From: Actinomadura viridilutea
GTDB lineage: Bacteria > Actinomycetota > Actinomycetes > Streptosporangiales > Streptosporangiaceae
Direction: 5' to 3'
DNA: 64,000 nucleotides
Assembly (NCBI GenBank): GCA_003001795.1
Contig: PVNI01000002.1
Span: 124,001-188,000, forward strand
Shown: piece after piece, positions 45,012 to 54,147 of the stretch
Numbering within the stretch: the first letter of the stretch is position 1
How the letters are laid out: every line of letters begins with the position of its first letter
Program-made: the position numbers and the translations under genes
Notes under the pieces: model-generated
Database searches by the model: none
The model's input: the letters and a program-made list of their open reading frames with translations, nothing else
What the model was told of the DNA's origin: nothing

Positions 45012-45850
45012 GCGACGTCCAGCCATCGGTCGCGGAGGGCGGTCAGGACGAGCACCGACACCGCCAGCAGCACCAGGCTCAGCACGACCGCCGCCTCCGG
45101 ATCGGTCTCCAGTGCCAGGTAGACGGCCAGCGGCATGGTCTCGGTGCGGCCCGGGAAGCTGCCCGCGAACGTGATCGTCGCGCCGAACTCGCCCAGCGCC
45201 CGCGCCCAGCACAGGACGGCGCCCGCCAGGACCCCGGGGGCGACCAGCGGAAGCGTCACCCGGCGGAACACCGTCCACCGGGTGGCGCCCAGCGTGGCGG
45301 CCGCCTCCTCGTAGCGCAGGTCCGCGGCGCGCAGCGCGCCCTCCACGCTGATGACGAGGAAGGGCATGGCCACGAACGTCTGGGCGAGCACCACGCCCGC
45401 CGTGGTGAACGGCAGCGTGACGCCGAACGCCGCGTCCAGCCACTGCCCGACGAGTCCGCGGCGGCCCAGCACCAACAGCAGCGCCACGCCGCCGACCACG
45501 GGCGGCAGCACCAGCGGGACGGTCACCAGCGCCCGCACCAGCCGGGCGCCGGGGAACGGCACGCGCGCCAGCACCCATGCCAGCGGCACGCCCAGAACGA
45601 GGCACACACCGGTGGCCGCGGTGGCGGTGAGCAGCGACAGCCGCAGCGCCTCCAGCACCCGCGGATCGGCCAGCCGGGTGCCCAGCGTCGACCACGGCGC
45701 GCGCAGCAGCAGCCCGGCCGGCGGCAGCACCAGGAAGCCCAGGCCCACCAGCGCGGGCAGCACCAGCATCCACGGCGGCCGCCGTCCGAACCCGCGTTCC
45801 GGGGACGCCCCGCCGGCGGGAGCGCGCACGGTGTCGGGCCTCCCGGTCAC
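45008..45850 (-). CDS. modB: Molybdate ABC transporter permease ModB
   Basis: 280 residues, GTG start overlapping the modA stop by 4 bp. Five to six transmembrane helices and the permease EAA loop (AATLGATRWTVFRRVTLPLV). ARALGEFGATITFAGSFPGR with TETMPLAVYLALETD is characteristic of ModB/CysT-type permeases. Forms the membrane channel of the transporter. Confidence 0.92.
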   Translation of the reverse strand: MTGRPDTVRAPAGGASPERGFGRRPPWMLVLPALVGLGFLVLPPAGLLLRAPWSTLGTRLADPRVLEALRLSLLTATAATGVCLVLGVPLAWVLARVPFPGARLVRALVTVPLVLPPVVGGVALLLVLGRRGLVGQWLDAAFGVTLPFTTAGVVLAQTFVAMPFLVISVEGALRAADLRYEEAAATLGATRWTVFRRVTLPLVAPGVLAGAVLCWARALGEFGATITFAGSFPGRTETMPLAVYLALETDPEAAVVLSLVLLAVSVLVLTALRDRWLDVA

Positions 45851-46641
45851 GGCGCCTCGAACCCCGCCTGTGCCAGCACGGTGCGGCCCTGGCCCGAGAG
45901 CACCAGCCGGACGAACTCCCGGGCCAGCTCGGGCTGCGGCGCCTCGGCGAGCACCGCGATCGGGTAGTCGTTGCCCGCCTCGGCCGACTCGGGGAACTCC
46001 ACGCCCGTGACCTGCCCGGACGCCGCCCGCACGTCGGTGCGGTACACCAGTCCGGCGTCGGCCTCGCCCATCCGGACCTTGGTGAGCACGGCCTTGACGT
46101 CCTTCTCGCGGGACACGGGCTCGACCCGGACGCCGCCCGCGCGCAGCGCCTTGCCGGCGGCGTCGCCGCAGGGCGCCTGCTCGGCGCACAGCACGACCTT
46201 CAGGTCGCGTCCGGCCAGGTCCCGCAGCGACGTGACCTTGCCGGCCGCGTCCTTGGCGACGGCGATGACCAGCCGGTTCCTGGCGAAGATCCGAGGCTGC
46301 CCGGACGCGGCGCCCCGGTCGGCGACGGTCTTCATCGTGGCGGTGCTGGCCGCGGCGAACACGTCCGCGGGCGCCCCCTGGACGATCTGCTGCGCGAGGG
46401 TGGAGCTGCCGCCGAAGCCGAACCGCACCGTGACGCCGGGGTGGGCGGCCTCGAACGCCTCGCCCAGGGAGGTGAACGTCTCGGTCAGGGACGCCGCGGC
46501 GAACACCGTGAGCGTCCTCCCGCCGCGCTCGGCGCCCGCGGAGGCGTCCCCGTCCTCCACGTCGCCGCACCCGGCCAAGGCCAGGGCGGTCACGGCCGCC
46601 AGGACCAGCGCCGCGATCCGTGTCCGTACGCGCTCCACCAC
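45847..46641 (-). CDS. modA: Molybdate-binding lipoprotein ModA
   Basis: 264 residues. Lipoprotein signal peptide with lipobox LALAGC, acylated C25. The mature part is a periplasmic-type binding protein: TVFAAASLTETFTSLGEAF (oxyanion-contacting serine region), FGGSSTLAQQIVQGAPADVF, and the C-terminal YPIAVLAEAPQPELAREFV. Captures molybdate (or tungstate) outside the membrane. GTG 46641 with GGAGG upstream. First gene of modABC. Confidence 0.92.
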   Translation of the reverse strand: MVERVRTRIAALVLAAVTALALAGCGDVEDGDASAGAERGGRTLTVFAAASLTETFTSLGEAFEAAHPGVTVRFGFGGSSTLAQQIVQGAPADVFAAASTATMKTVADRGAASGQPRIFARNRLVIAVAKDAAGKVTSLRDLAGRDLKVVLCAEQAPCGDAAGKALRAGGVRVEPVSREKDVKAVLTKVRMGEADAGLVYRTDVRAASGQVTGVEFPESAEAGNDYPIAVLAEAPQPELAREFVRLVLSGQGRTVLAQAGFEAP

Positions 46642-46699
46642 GGTTCCTCCGGTCCTCTCGAGTGCTCGCCGGGGCGGACGGTCGACCGGCGGGCGCCCC

Positions 46700-47116
46700 T
46701 CACCCCCGGGCCCGAGCGGGGTCGGGCAGTTCGACGACGACGTTGGTGGACTTCACGACGGCCTCGGCGACCACGCCGACCTCCAGCCCGAGCTCGTCGG
46801 CGGCCTCGCGGCTCATCAGCGAGACCACCCGGAACGGCCCGGCCTGCATCTCCACCTGGGCCATCACCCCGTCCCGGTGCACGTCGGTGACGATGCCGCG
46901 CATCCGGTTGCGGGCGGAGGAGAACCGCTCCCCCGGCTCCCCGTCGCCGCGCCGCCCCTGGTCGCGGACGAACGCGGCCAGCTCGGCGCCGGGGACGCGC
47001 CGGTGCCCGTGCTCGTCGCGGACGGCGGGCAGCCGTCCGCCGTCCACCCAGCGGCGGACGGTGTCCGCGCTCACGCCCAGCAGCGCGGCCGCCTCACTGA
47101 TCCGGAACGTCGTCAC
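46700..47116 (-). CDS. HTH-TOBE molybdate-responsive regulator
   Basis: 138 residues. N-terminal MerR/excisionase-type HTH: FRISEAAALLGVSADTVRRW and GRLPAVRDEHGHRRVPGAEL. C-terminal TOBE (molybdopterin-binding) domain: SSARNRMRGIVTDVHRDGVM, then VVSLMSREAADELGLEVG and VVKSTNVVVELP. It is built unlike ModE of E. coli (single TOBE, different HTH) but is the usual actinobacterial arrangement. Located 58 bp before modA on the same strand, so it probably represses modABC when molybdate is plentiful (inference). Confidence 0.85.
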   Translation of the reverse strand: MTTFRISEAAALLGVSADTVRRWVDGGRLPAVRDEHGHRRVPGAELAAFVRDQGRRGDGEPGERFSSARNRMRGIVTDVHRDGVMAQVEMQAGPFRVVSLMSREAADELGLEVGVVAEAVVKSTNVVVELPDPARARG

Positions 47117-47466
47117 GCGCCCATCGTAGACCTTCGCCGATTCGAAGGGAATCGGCCGTTTCCTACAGCAGATGCCATGCGAATCGACCTGAAGGCACAG
47201 CAGGTGCGGGGCTGGTCCATTCGACTCCCGTGCGATCGATTCGAGTGGGCAGTGGGCCGGGCCGTCCCGGGACGGCGCGGCGCACGGAGTGCTCTCTCAA
47301 GGAGCGCGCTCGTCGACGTCCTCCCGCTGCCCATGGGGGTCGTCGGCGCCTGCTCGCCGAGCAGCCTCTTCACGCGTTTTCGCAGGCCATATAACGTGCT
47401 TGGGGGCGGAGCAAGGGGGTAGGCCCTTCGCCGACAGATCACGTCCTCCCGGTCAGGAGGGGGATC
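47117..47466. other. Divergent intergenic region, molybdate regulator / membrane protein
   Basis: No gene seen in 350 bp. Holds the inverted repeat at 47136-47156, three further ATTCGA/TCGAAT-type motifs (about 47179-47236), and a -10-like TATAAC (47390-47395) ahead of the plus-strand membrane-protein gene. No tRNA fold could be completed from the TTCGA motifs. Confidence 0.45.
47136..47156. promoter_or_regulatory. Inverted repeat GCCGATTC-N5-GAATCGGC
   Basis: Perfect 8-bp arms, 20 bp ahead of the HTH-TOBE start codon. It is the natural candidate for that protein's operator. Similar GATTCG/CGAATC motifs recur within the next 100 bp. Confidence 0.6.
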
Positions 47467-48318
47467 ATGACTGGGACCATGCGGGCTCCGCGCACCCGGG
47501 GCGTCCTCAGCGGCTTCCTGCTCGTGCTGCTGGGGCTGTGGGGCGCCCTGCTGCCGTTCATCGGCCCGTACCTGCACTTCGGCTTCGCGCCCGACGAGCC
47601 TTGGGTGTACACGTCCGCACGCCTGCAGCTCAGCGTCCTTCCGGGGATCGCCGCGGTGCTCGGCGGACTGATCCTGCTCGTCAGCGCGCACCGCGCGGCC
47701 GCGATGTTCGGGGCGTGGCTGGCCGCGCTCGGCGGCGCCTGGTTCGTCGTCGGCCACACGGTCGCGCCGCTGTGGGAGCCGAACGGCGTGGGCGCCCCGC
47801 TCGGGACGAGCACGGGCATGCGGGTGGCCGAGCAGGTGGCGGGCTTCAGCGGCCTCGGCGTGGTGATCGTGTTCCTCGCCGCGGCGGCCCTGGGCCGCTT
47901 CGCCGTGGTCGGCGTGCGCGAGGCCCGACGGGCCGCCCGGAGCGCGGCGGAACGCGAGGCCGCCGCCCGGCCCGCCGCGGGCGAGTCCGGCGCGACGCAG
48001 CCGCTCGCACCGCCGCACGGCCGGTACAGCCGCGCGTCCGGGTTCGGCGGAGCCGTCCCCGGCGCCGGGCCACCGCCGTCGACGCCGCCGACCCAGCCGA
48101 TCCAGCGGACGCAGCCGCCCCAGCAGACGCAGCCCACCCAGCCCACTCAGCCGACCCAGCCGGCAGACGGGCCCGCAACGCCGCAGGCGCCCCCTCCGCC
48201 CGCACCCGGCGCGCCGGGACCAGGGCCGTCCGCGCCCCGGCCGCACGCCGGCGCCTCACCCGTCGAACGGCACGACCAGCGGGTCGCCGGAGAGCACAGG
48301 GACGGACCCCGTCCCTGA
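47467..48318 (+). CDS. Four-TM membrane protein with Pro/Thr/Gln-rich tail
   Basis: 283 residues, ATG with AGGAGGGGG just upstream. Hydrophobic helices at about 14-35, 58-76, 82-99 and 125-146. From about residue 150 the chain is polar and disordered, with repeated TQP units (PPQQTQPTQPTQPTQPAD) and many prolines, probably cytosolic. No known domain. Lies alone between the mod region and the der cluster. Confidence 0.65.
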   Translation: MTGTMRAPRTRGVLSGFLLVLLGLWGALLPFIGPYLHFGFAPDEPWVYTSARLQLSVLPGIAAVLGGLILLVSAHRAAAMFGAWLAALGGAWFVVGHTVAPLWEPNGVGAPLGTSTGMRVAEQVAGFSGLGVVIVFLAAAALGRFAVVGVREARRAARSAAEREAAARPAAGESGATQPLAPPHGRYSRASGFGGAVPGAGPPPSTPPTQPIQRTQPPQQTQPTQPTQPTQPADGPATPQAPPPPAPGAPGPGPSAPRPHAGASPVERHDQRVAGEHRDGPRP

Positions 48319-48417
48319 CCCGGCGTCCGCGGCGTCCTGGACCACCGCTCCGTGCGGAGCGTCCCGCGCCCGCACGGAGCGATCGCTCATGCCCCGGACG
48401 CCGCGGCTCCGCGCGCG

Positions 48418-48621
48418 TCAGCGGTCGCGGGCGCGCATCTTGCGCACGGTCGCGGTCGGCTCGTAGGCGCGCTTCTCGTCGTCCAGCGGAACGTCGTCGC
48501 GGTCGGTGAACATGGCCGCGAAGGCGACCAGAAGGCCGACGGCGCCGATCCACGGCTCACGCCAGGCGAAGCTCAGCGCCACGCACGCCGCCGCGCACCC
48601 GAGCAACAGCAGGAACCTCAC
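48418..48621 (-). CDS. Small two-TM membrane protein downstream of der
   Basis: 67 residues from GTG 48621. Two hydrophobic segments (RFLLLLGCAAACVALSFA and WIGAVGLLVAFAAMFT), then a charged tail (DRDDVPLDDEKRAYEPTATV). No SD is present: the bases before the GTG are one arm of a 34-bp perfect palindrome. It is the last gene of the minus-strand run that starts at pyrG. Function unknown. Confidence 0.6.
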   Translation of the reverse strand: MRFLLLLGCAAACVALSFAWREPWIGAVGLLVAFAAMFTDRDDVPLDDEKRAYEPTATVRKMRARDR

Positions 48622-48653
48622 GCAGAAACGAGAACATGTTCTCGTTTCTGCGT
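48620..48653. repeat. 34-bp perfect palindrome reaching into a start codon
   Basis: Two 17-bp arms, no spacer; centre at AACATGTT (48633-48640). The left arm reads ACGCAGAAACGAGAACA and the right arm is its exact reverse complement. It lies 29 bp past the der stop, and its end covers two bases of the small membrane protein's GTG. As RNA it would form a stem of about 15 bp that hides the start. No T-run follows in either direction. Confidence 0.85.
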
Positions 48654-48682
48654 CAATGCGGAACCCGGCGCTCGCCGGCGGC

Positions 48683-50065
48683 TCACTTGCGCTTGCCGCG
48701 CTTCTCGCGGATGCGCATCACCAGGTCGATGGGCGTGCCCTGGAAGCCGAACTCCTCGCGCAGGCGCCGTTCGATGAACCGCCGGTACCCCTCCTCCAGG
48801 AAACCGGTGGTGAACAGCACGAACCGGGGCGGGCGCACGTCCGCCTGGGTGGCGAACAGCACTCGGGGCTGCTTGCCGCCGCGCACCGGGTGCGGGTGCG
48901 CGGCCACCAGGTCGGCGAAGAACCGGTTGAGCTGGGAGGTGGGGACGCGGGTGCCCCAGCCTTCCAGCGCCGTGTCCAGGGCGGGCACCAGCTTCTCCAC
49001 GTGCCGCCCGGTGCGGGCGGAGATGTTCACGCGCGGCGCCCAGCGGGCGTTGTGCAGCTGCCGGTCGATCTCGCGCTCCAGGTAGTAGCGGCGCTCCTCG
49101 TCCAGCAGGTCCCACTTGTTGTAGGCGATCACCAGGGCCCGGCCCGCCTCGATCACCATGGAGATGATCCGCAGGTCCTGGTCGGCCAGCGGCTCGGAGG
49201 CGTCGATCAGCACGACCGCCACCTCGGCGCGCTCCAGCGCCGACTGGGTGCGCAGCGTGGCGTAGAAGTCCGCGCCCTGGTTCTCGCGGTGGCGCCGCCG
49301 GATGCCCGCGGTGTCGATGAACCGCCACTCCCGGCCGCCCAGCTCGATCAGCTCGTCCACCGGGTCGCGGGTGGTCCCGGCGACCGAGTCGACGACGGCG
49401 CGGTTCTCCCCCGCCAGTTTGTTGAGCAGGCTGGACTTGCCGACGTTGGGACGGCCCAGCAGCGCCACCCGGCGCGGGCCCCCGACCTCGCCGTACGTCT
49501 CGGGCGGCGGCTCGGCGGGCAGCGCCTCCAGCACCGCGTCCAGCAGGTCGCCGCTGCCGCGGCCGTGCAGGGCGCTGACCGGGTGCGGCTCGCCGATGCC
49601 GAGCGACCACAGCAGGGCCGCGTCCGCCTCGGTCGCCGCGTCGTCGACCTTGTTGGCGACCAGCACGACCGGCTTGCCGGAGCGGCGCAGGATCTCCACC
49701 ACGGCGTCGTCCACGTCGGTGGCGCCGACGGTCGCGTCCACCACGAACAGCACCACGTCGGCCAGGTCGACCGCCAGCCGCGCCTGCTCGGCGATCGCGG
49801 CGGCCAGGCCGGTCGCGTCGGGCACCCAGCCGCCGGTGTCGACGATGGTGAAGCGGCGGCCGCTCCAGGTGGCCTCGTAGGCGACGCGGTCGCGGGTCAC
49901 GCCCGGCACGTCCTCCACGACCGCCTCGCGGCGGCCCAGGATCCGGTTGACCAGGGTCGACTTGCCGACGTTGGGACGGCCGACGACGGCCACCACCGGG
50001 ACCGGCGCCGCCGCCTCGTCCGCGGCCGCCGGGCCGTCCACCGTCTCGATCTCGTATTCGCTCAC
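48683..50065 (-). CDS. der: Ribosome-biogenesis GTPase Der (EngA)
   Basis: 460 residues. Two tandem GTPase domains, each with GRPNVGKS (about residues 29-36 and again near 203), TRD/TTRDP switch I, and DTGG/DTAG switch II. A C-terminal KH-like domain follows ([40 protein letters not shown]). Needed for 50S subunit assembly in bacteria. GTG start. Near the 3' end of the conserved cmk-der order. Confidence 0.95.
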   Translation of the reverse strand: MSEYEIETVDGPAAADEAAAPVPVVAVVGRPNVGKSTLVNRILGRREAVVEDVPGVTRDRVAYEATWSGRRFTIVDTGGWVPDATGLAAAIAEQARLAVDLADVVLFVVDATVGATDVDDAVVEILRRSGKPVVLVANKVDDAATEADAALLWSLGIGEPHPVSALHGRGSGDLLDAVLEALPAEPPPETYGEVGGPRRVALLGRPNVGKSSLLNKLAGENRAVVDSVAGTTRDPVDELIELGGREWRFIDTAGIRRRHRENQGADFYATLRTQSALERAEVAVVLIDASEPLADQDLRIISMVIEAGRALVIAYNKWDLLDEERRYYLEREIDRQLHNARWAPRVNISARTGRHVEKLVPALDTALEGWGTRVPTSQLNRFFADLVAAHPHPVRGGKQPRVLFATQADVRPPRFVLFTTGFLEEGYRRFIERRLREEFGFQGTPIDLVMRIREKRGKRK

Positions 50066-50146
50066 TGCTCCACGCTCGCGTTCGAGGCGCCGCGCACGGC
50101 GCCGGCCGCCCTTTCCGTCCTTCGGTCCGTACCCCCGGGCCGTCCG

Positions 50147-50809
50147 CTAGGACGCGCTCTTGGCCAGGCGGACGACCGCCTCGATCACCTCGTCGAGGGT
50201 CAGCTCGGTCGAATCGATCTCGTGCGCGTCCTCGGCCTTGGTCAGCGGCGACGCCGCCCGCGTCGAGTCGAGGCGGTCGCGGCGGGCCTGCTCGGCGAGC
50301 GTCACCGTCACCGTGGCGCCGGGGTCGTGGGCCAGGTCCTTGGCGCGGCGGGCGGCCCGGACCTCCTCGCTGGCCGTCAGGAACACCTTGACGGGCGCGT
50401 CGGGCGCCACGACGGTGCCGATGTCGCGGCCCTCCACCACGATGCCGCCCTCGCCGATGATCTCGCGCTGCAGCGCCACCAGCCGCTCGCGCACCCGGGG
50501 CACGGCGCTGACCGCGCTGACCGCGTTGGTCACCTCGCGGGTGCGGATGGGGCCGGACACGTCCTGGCCGTCCACCGCGATGGTCGGCGCGTCGGGGTCG
50601 GTGCCCGACTCGATCACCGGCTCCCCGGCGCGGGCCGCGACCGCCTCGGCGTCGTCCACCGGCACGCCGGCCCGCAGCATCCACCACGTCATGGCGCGGT
50701 ACATGGCGCCGGTGTCGAGGTAGCGCAGCCCGAGCGCGCGGGCCACGCCCCGAGAGACGCTGGACTTGCCCGACCCGGAGGGGCCGTCCATGGCGATGAC
50801 GAGCGGCAC
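50147..50809 (-). CDS. cmk: Cytidylate kinase
   Basis: 220 residues from GTG 50809, with AGGGAG 7 nt upstream (the frame opens 25 codons earlier). Phosphorylates CMP and dCMP. P-loop MDGPSGSGKSSVSRGVARAL; YLDTGAMYRAMTWWMLRAGV; VEGRDIGTVVAPDAPVKVFL; RDRLDSTRAASPL is the lid region. Sits between tyrA and der as in most actinomycetes. Confidence 0.95.
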   Translation of the reverse strand: MPLVIAMDGPSGSGKSSVSRGVARALGLRYLDTGAMYRAMTWWMLRAGVPVDDAEAVAARAGEPVIESGTDPDAPTIAVDGQDVSGPIRTREVTNAVSAVSAVPRVRERLVALQREIIGEGGIVVEGRDIGTVVAPDAPVKVFLTASEEVRAARRAKDLAHDPGATVTVTLAEQARRDRLDSTRAASPLTKAEDAHEIDSTELTLDEVIEAVVRLAKSAS

Positions 50810-50964
50810 GATCGCTCCCTTTCCGTGATGAGACGGCTTGCCCGCGAGCGTCCCGCGGCGGGCGCGCGGACGGCGCCGGCGCACCCGGCGGCCGTGTTCC
50901 CCGACGCGTCAGCGTACCCGTGCCGACGGCCCCTTCGGGCCGCCGCGCCGGGCCGGCGGGGCCG

Positions 50965-52065
50965 TCACGCCAGGCCGGGGACCGACCAGCCGCGCGACCG
51001 CAGCTCCTCCGCCAGCCGCCGGGCGGCCTCGGGCTTGACCGAGATCTCCAGCACGCCCAGGGGGCGGCCCGGGGAGTGCTCGATCCGCACGTCCTCGATG
51101 TTGACCCCGGCGACGCCCGCCGCCTGGAAGATCATGGCCAGCTCGCCGGGACGGTCCGGGATGACCACCTGCACCACGGCGTAGGCGGACGGGTCGCCGC
51201 CGTGCTTGCCGGGGATGCGCGAGCAGCCGGCGTTGCCGCGCAGCAGCAGGTCGGCGACGTGCGCGGCGGCCCGCTCGCTGCCGTCGCGCAGCAGCGAGGC
51301 CGCCACGGCCAGGTCGGTGGCCACGGCCTCCAGCACGTCGGCGACCGGCTGGGCGTTGCCGGTGAGGATGCCGATCCACAGCTTCGGGTCGCCCGCGGCG
51401 ATGCGGGTCACGTCCCGCAGGCCCTGCCCGGCCAGGCCGAGCGCCATGTCGTCGGCGCCGGTCAGCCGGGCCGCGACCGCGGCCGACACGACGTGCGGGG
51501 CGTGCGAGACGAGCGCCACGGCCCGGTCGTGCTCCTCGGCGCCGACGGTGACGGGCTCGGCGCCGCACGCCCGGGCCAGCGCGGTGACCGCCTCGACGGC
51601 CTCCGGTTCGGTCTCGGGCGGCGGGCACAGCGCCCAGGACCGGCCGAGGAACAGGTCGGCGCGGGCGGCCGCCGGTCCGGAGCGCTCGCGCCCGGCCAGC
51701 GGATGCCCCGGGACGAACGTCCCCAGCTCGCAGCCCAGCTCGCGGGCCTGCCGCAGCGGCAGCGCCTTGACGCTCGCCACGTCGGTGTAGACCGCGGCCA
51801 GGCCGCGCTTCTGCGCGTCCAGCAGCGTGACGGCCACCGCGGCGGGCGGGACGGCCAGCACCGCCACGTCGGCGGGCTCGTCGACCGGCCCGTCGGCGGG
51901 CAGGGCCGTGCCCGCGCCGAGCTCGACGGCCATCGCCAGCGCGGCGGCGTCGCGGTCGGCGAGCACCACCTCCGCGCCGCGCTCGCGCATGGCCAGGGCG
52001 ATCGAGGTGCCGATCAGCCCGGTCCCGATCACCGCGATGCGCCGTGGAAAGCCCTCTTCAGCCAC
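50965..52065 (-). CDS. tyrA: Prephenate dehydrogenase with ACT domain
   Basis: 366 residues, GTG start. Oxidises prephenate to 4-hydroxyphenylpyruvate with NAD+ in tyrosine synthesis (some actinomycete enzymes also use arogenate). N-terminal GTGLIGTSIALAM; catalytic-histidine region GHPLAGRERSGPAAARADLF; ACT domain in the last about 75 residues (VVIPDRPGELAMIFQAAGVA), which suggests feedback control by tyrosine. Next to aroH, which provides prephenate. Confidence 0.92.
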   Translation of the reverse strand: MAEEGFPRRIAVIGTGLIGTSIALAMRERGAEVVLADRDAAALAMAVELGAGTALPADGPVDEPADVAVLAVPPAAVAVTLLDAQKRGLAAVYTDVASVKALPLRQARELGCELGTFVPGHPLAGRERSGPAAARADLFLGRSWALCPPPETEPEAVEAVTALARACGAEPVTVGAEEHDRAVALVSHAPHVVSAAVAARLTGADDMALGLAGQGLRDVTRIAAGDPKLWIGILTGNAQPVADVLEAVATDLAVAASLLRDGSERAAAHVADLLLRGNAGCSRIPGKHGGDPSAYAVVQVVIPDRPGELAMIFQAAGVAGVNIEDVRIEHSPGRPLGVLEISVKPEAARRLAEELRSRGWSVPGLA

Positions 52066-52216
52066 CCGTCAAGGGTAGCCGCCCCGGACGCCCGCCCGCG
52101 CCGCGCGGATGCGCCCGCCCGTGGCCGGCGGACGGGGCCCGCCGCGTCACCGCCGCGCCGCGTGCGCTCGGCCTCGCGGACGCGGCACGGAGCCGGCGGG
52201 CTCCCCGCCTCTGGCG

Positions 52217-52579
52217 TCACTGCGCGATGTCCAGGCGCAGCGCCGTGGCCCCCCGCAGGTAGACGTGCTGGATCTCCGAGCGGGGACGGTCGGTCTCCAC
52301 GTGCGCCATCAGCCGGATCACCCGGGGCAGCGCGTGCGGCACGCCGATCTCGGTGGCGCACAGCAGCGGCACCTCGTGGAAGCCGAGCTTGCGCGCCGCC
52401 AGCGCCGGGAACTCGGCGGTCAGGTCGGGCGTCGCCGTGAAGATCACGCTGATGACGTCGTCGGTGGTCAGCCCGTTGCGCGCCATCACCTCGGTGACCA
52501 GCTCGGCGGTGGCCGCCAGGATCTGGTCCCGGTCGTCGGCGTCGACCTGCGTCGCCCCCCGGATCGCGCGTACCGCCAC
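52217..52579 (-). CDS. aroH: Chorismate mutase, AroH class
   Basis: 120 residues. Converts chorismate to prephenate, the substrate of the adjacent tyrA. AroH fold motifs: AVRAIRGATQVDADDRDQIL, IFTATPDLTAEFPALAARKL, and the active-site RVIRLMAHVETDR. GTG 52579 is chosen over GTG 52588, since AGGAGG lies 8 nt before the former and families start (M)AVRAIRGA. AroH-type enzymes are usually unregulated monofunctional trimers. Confidence 0.93.
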   Translation of the reverse strand: MAVRAIRGATQVDADDRDQILAATAELVTEVMARNGLTTDDVISVIFTATPDLTAEFPALAARKLGFHEVPLLCATEIGVPHALPRVIRLMAHVETDRPRSEIQHVYLRGATALRLDIAQ

Positions 52580-52591
52580 GTTTCGCACCTC

Positions 52592-53323
52592 CTACAGGCC
52601 CACGGCCTTGTACAGCTCCCCGATCTCGACGACGTTCAGCGCCCGGACGGTTCCGGGCCGCAGCTGGCCGAGCTTGATCGGTCCGAACTGGATGCGGGCC
52701 AGCTGCTGCACGGGGAACCCGACGTGCTTGAGCATCCGCCGCACGATGTGCTTGCGGCCCTCGTGCAGCGTGATCTCCACGAGGACGCGGCGGCCCACCT
52801 GGTCGTACACGCGGAACCGGTCGGCCTTGGCGAAGCCGTCCTCGAGGGTGACGCCGGCGCGCAGCCGCCGTCCCAGGTCGCGCGGGATGGGGCCGTGGAT
52901 CTCCGCCAGGTAGGTCTTCGGCACGCCGTAGCTGGGGTGCATGAGCCGGTGGGCCAGCTCCCCGTCGTTGGTGAGCAGGATCAGGCCCTCGGTGTCGGTG
53001 TCCAGGCGGCCGACGTGGAACAGCCGCTCGGGCACGTCCACGAAGTCGGCCAGGGACTTGCGCCCCTTGTCGTCGGACATCGTGCTGACCACGCCGCGCG
53101 GCTTGTTGACGGCGTAGTAGCGCATCTCCGAACGCGTCTCCACCCGGCGCCCGTCGACGTGGATGACGTCGCGCTCGGGGTCCACCCGCTCGCCGAAGCG
53201 GAACACCTTCTCACCGTTGACGGTGACGCGGCCTTCGCCGATCAGTTGCTCGCAGTGGCGGCGGCTGCCGATTCCGGCGTCGGCGAGCACCTTCTGCAAC
53301 CGTACGCCCTGGTTGTCGGTCAC
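52592..53323 (-). CDS. Ribosomal pseudouridine synthase, RluB/RsuA family
   Basis: 243 residues. N-terminal S4 RNA-binding domain (RLQKVLADAGIGSRRHCEQL), then the RsuA-type catalytic domain with the nucleophilic aspartate in GRLDTDTEGLILLTNDG. Isomerises a uridine in 23S rRNA. GTG start overlaps the scpB stop by 4 bp. RluB is most likely from position behind scpB, but RsuA-like specificity cannot be excluded. Confidence 0.9.
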   Translation of the reverse strand: MTDNQGVRLQKVLADAGIGSRRHCEQLIGEGRVTVNGEKVFRFGERVDPERDVIHVDGRRVETRSEMRYYAVNKPRGVVSTMSDDKGRKSLADFVDVPERLFHVGRLDTDTEGLILLTNDGELAHRLMHPSYGVPKTYLAEIHGPIPRDLGRRLRAGVTLEDGFAKADRFRVYDQVGRRVLVEITLHEGRKHIVRRMLKHVGFPVQQLARIQFGPIKLGQLRPGTVRALNVVEIGELYKAVGL

Positions 53324-54147
53324 TTTTCCTCAACTGTGTCGTCTGGCAGGTCTTCGGGCAGATAGGGGGCGAGGTCGGGCAGCTCGTCCAGGCTGCGCAA
53401 CCCCAGCCGCTCCAGGAAGTACCCGGTGGTGCGGTACAGGAGCGCCTGCGTCTCGGGGTCCCGGCCCGCCTCCTCGATGAGTCCGCGCAGCATCAGGGTG
53501 CGCATCACCCCGTCGCTGTTGACGCCGCGGATCGCCGAGACCCGCGCCCGGCTCACCGGCTGGCGGTAGGCCACCACGGCGAGGGTCTCCAGCGCCGCCT
53601 GGGTGAGGCGGGCCTGCTGGCCGTCGGTGACGAAGCGCTCCACCACCGGGGCGCACACGTCACGAGTGTAGAAGCGCCAGCCGTCCCCGACCTCCCGCAG
53701 ATCGAACCCCCGGCCCTGGGCGGTGTATTCCGCGGACAGTTCCCGGAGCGTGGCGGCGATCTCCGCCCGCGGGCGCTCCAGCAGCCGCGCGAGGGTGTCC
53801 TCGCTCACCGGCTCGTCCACCACCAGCAGGATCGCCTCGATCGCGGCGCGCAGCCCCGGCCCCTCGGCCTCCTCGGAGGCGTCCTCGACGGTGTCCTCGG
53901 GGGCCTGCGCGGCGGGCGGCTCCGCCGGCTCGGCCCCGTTCTGGGACGCGACGGCCTCGCCGAGGCCGTCGGGGACCCGGTCCTCCCGACCGGTGTCCTC
54001 CCGCGAGGCGCGGGCCTCCCGCGCATCAGGCGCCTCCTGCGAGGCGGCGGGTCCTTCCGGAGGTGAAGCGTCCCGCGCCCGTTCGGGCGGCAGGGCAGGG
54101 TCGGCGGGGACGCCCTCCGGGGCGTCCTCGCGGGGCGGTTCAGTCAT
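53320..54147 (-). CDS. scpB: Segregation and condensation protein B
   Basis: 275 residues, longer than usual (about 190) because of an acidic, Pro/Ala/Glu-rich first 95 residues (ERARDASPPEGPAASQEAPD). The conserved winged-helix part starts GLRAAIEAILLVVDEPVSED and contains ETLAVVAYRQPVSRARVSAI and LLYRTTGYFLERLGL. Works with ScpA and SMC in chromosome condensation. ATG start overlaps the scpA stop by 8 bp. Confidence 0.93.
   Translation of the reverse strand: MTEPPREDAPEGVPADPALPPERARDASPPEGPAASQEAPDAREARASREDTGREDRVPDGLGEAVASQNGAEPAEPPAAQAPEDTVEDASEEAEGPGLRAAIEAILLVVDEPVSEDTLARLLERPRAEIAATLRELSAEYTAQGRGFDLREVGDGWRFYTRDVCAPVVERFVTDGQQARLTQAALETLAVVAYRQPVSRARVSAIRGVNSDGVMRTLMLRGLIEEAGRDPETQALLYRTTGYFLERLGLRSLDELPDLAPYLPEDLPDDTVEEK

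Noticed and set aside
47179..47240. tRNA gene suggested by TTCGACTCC-like sequence
   Set aside because: No acceptor, D- or anticodon stem can be paired around it.
48620..48653. LexA/SOS box
   Set aside because: Contains GAAC and GTTC, but separated by AT only, not the four bases of the actinobacterial SOS box.
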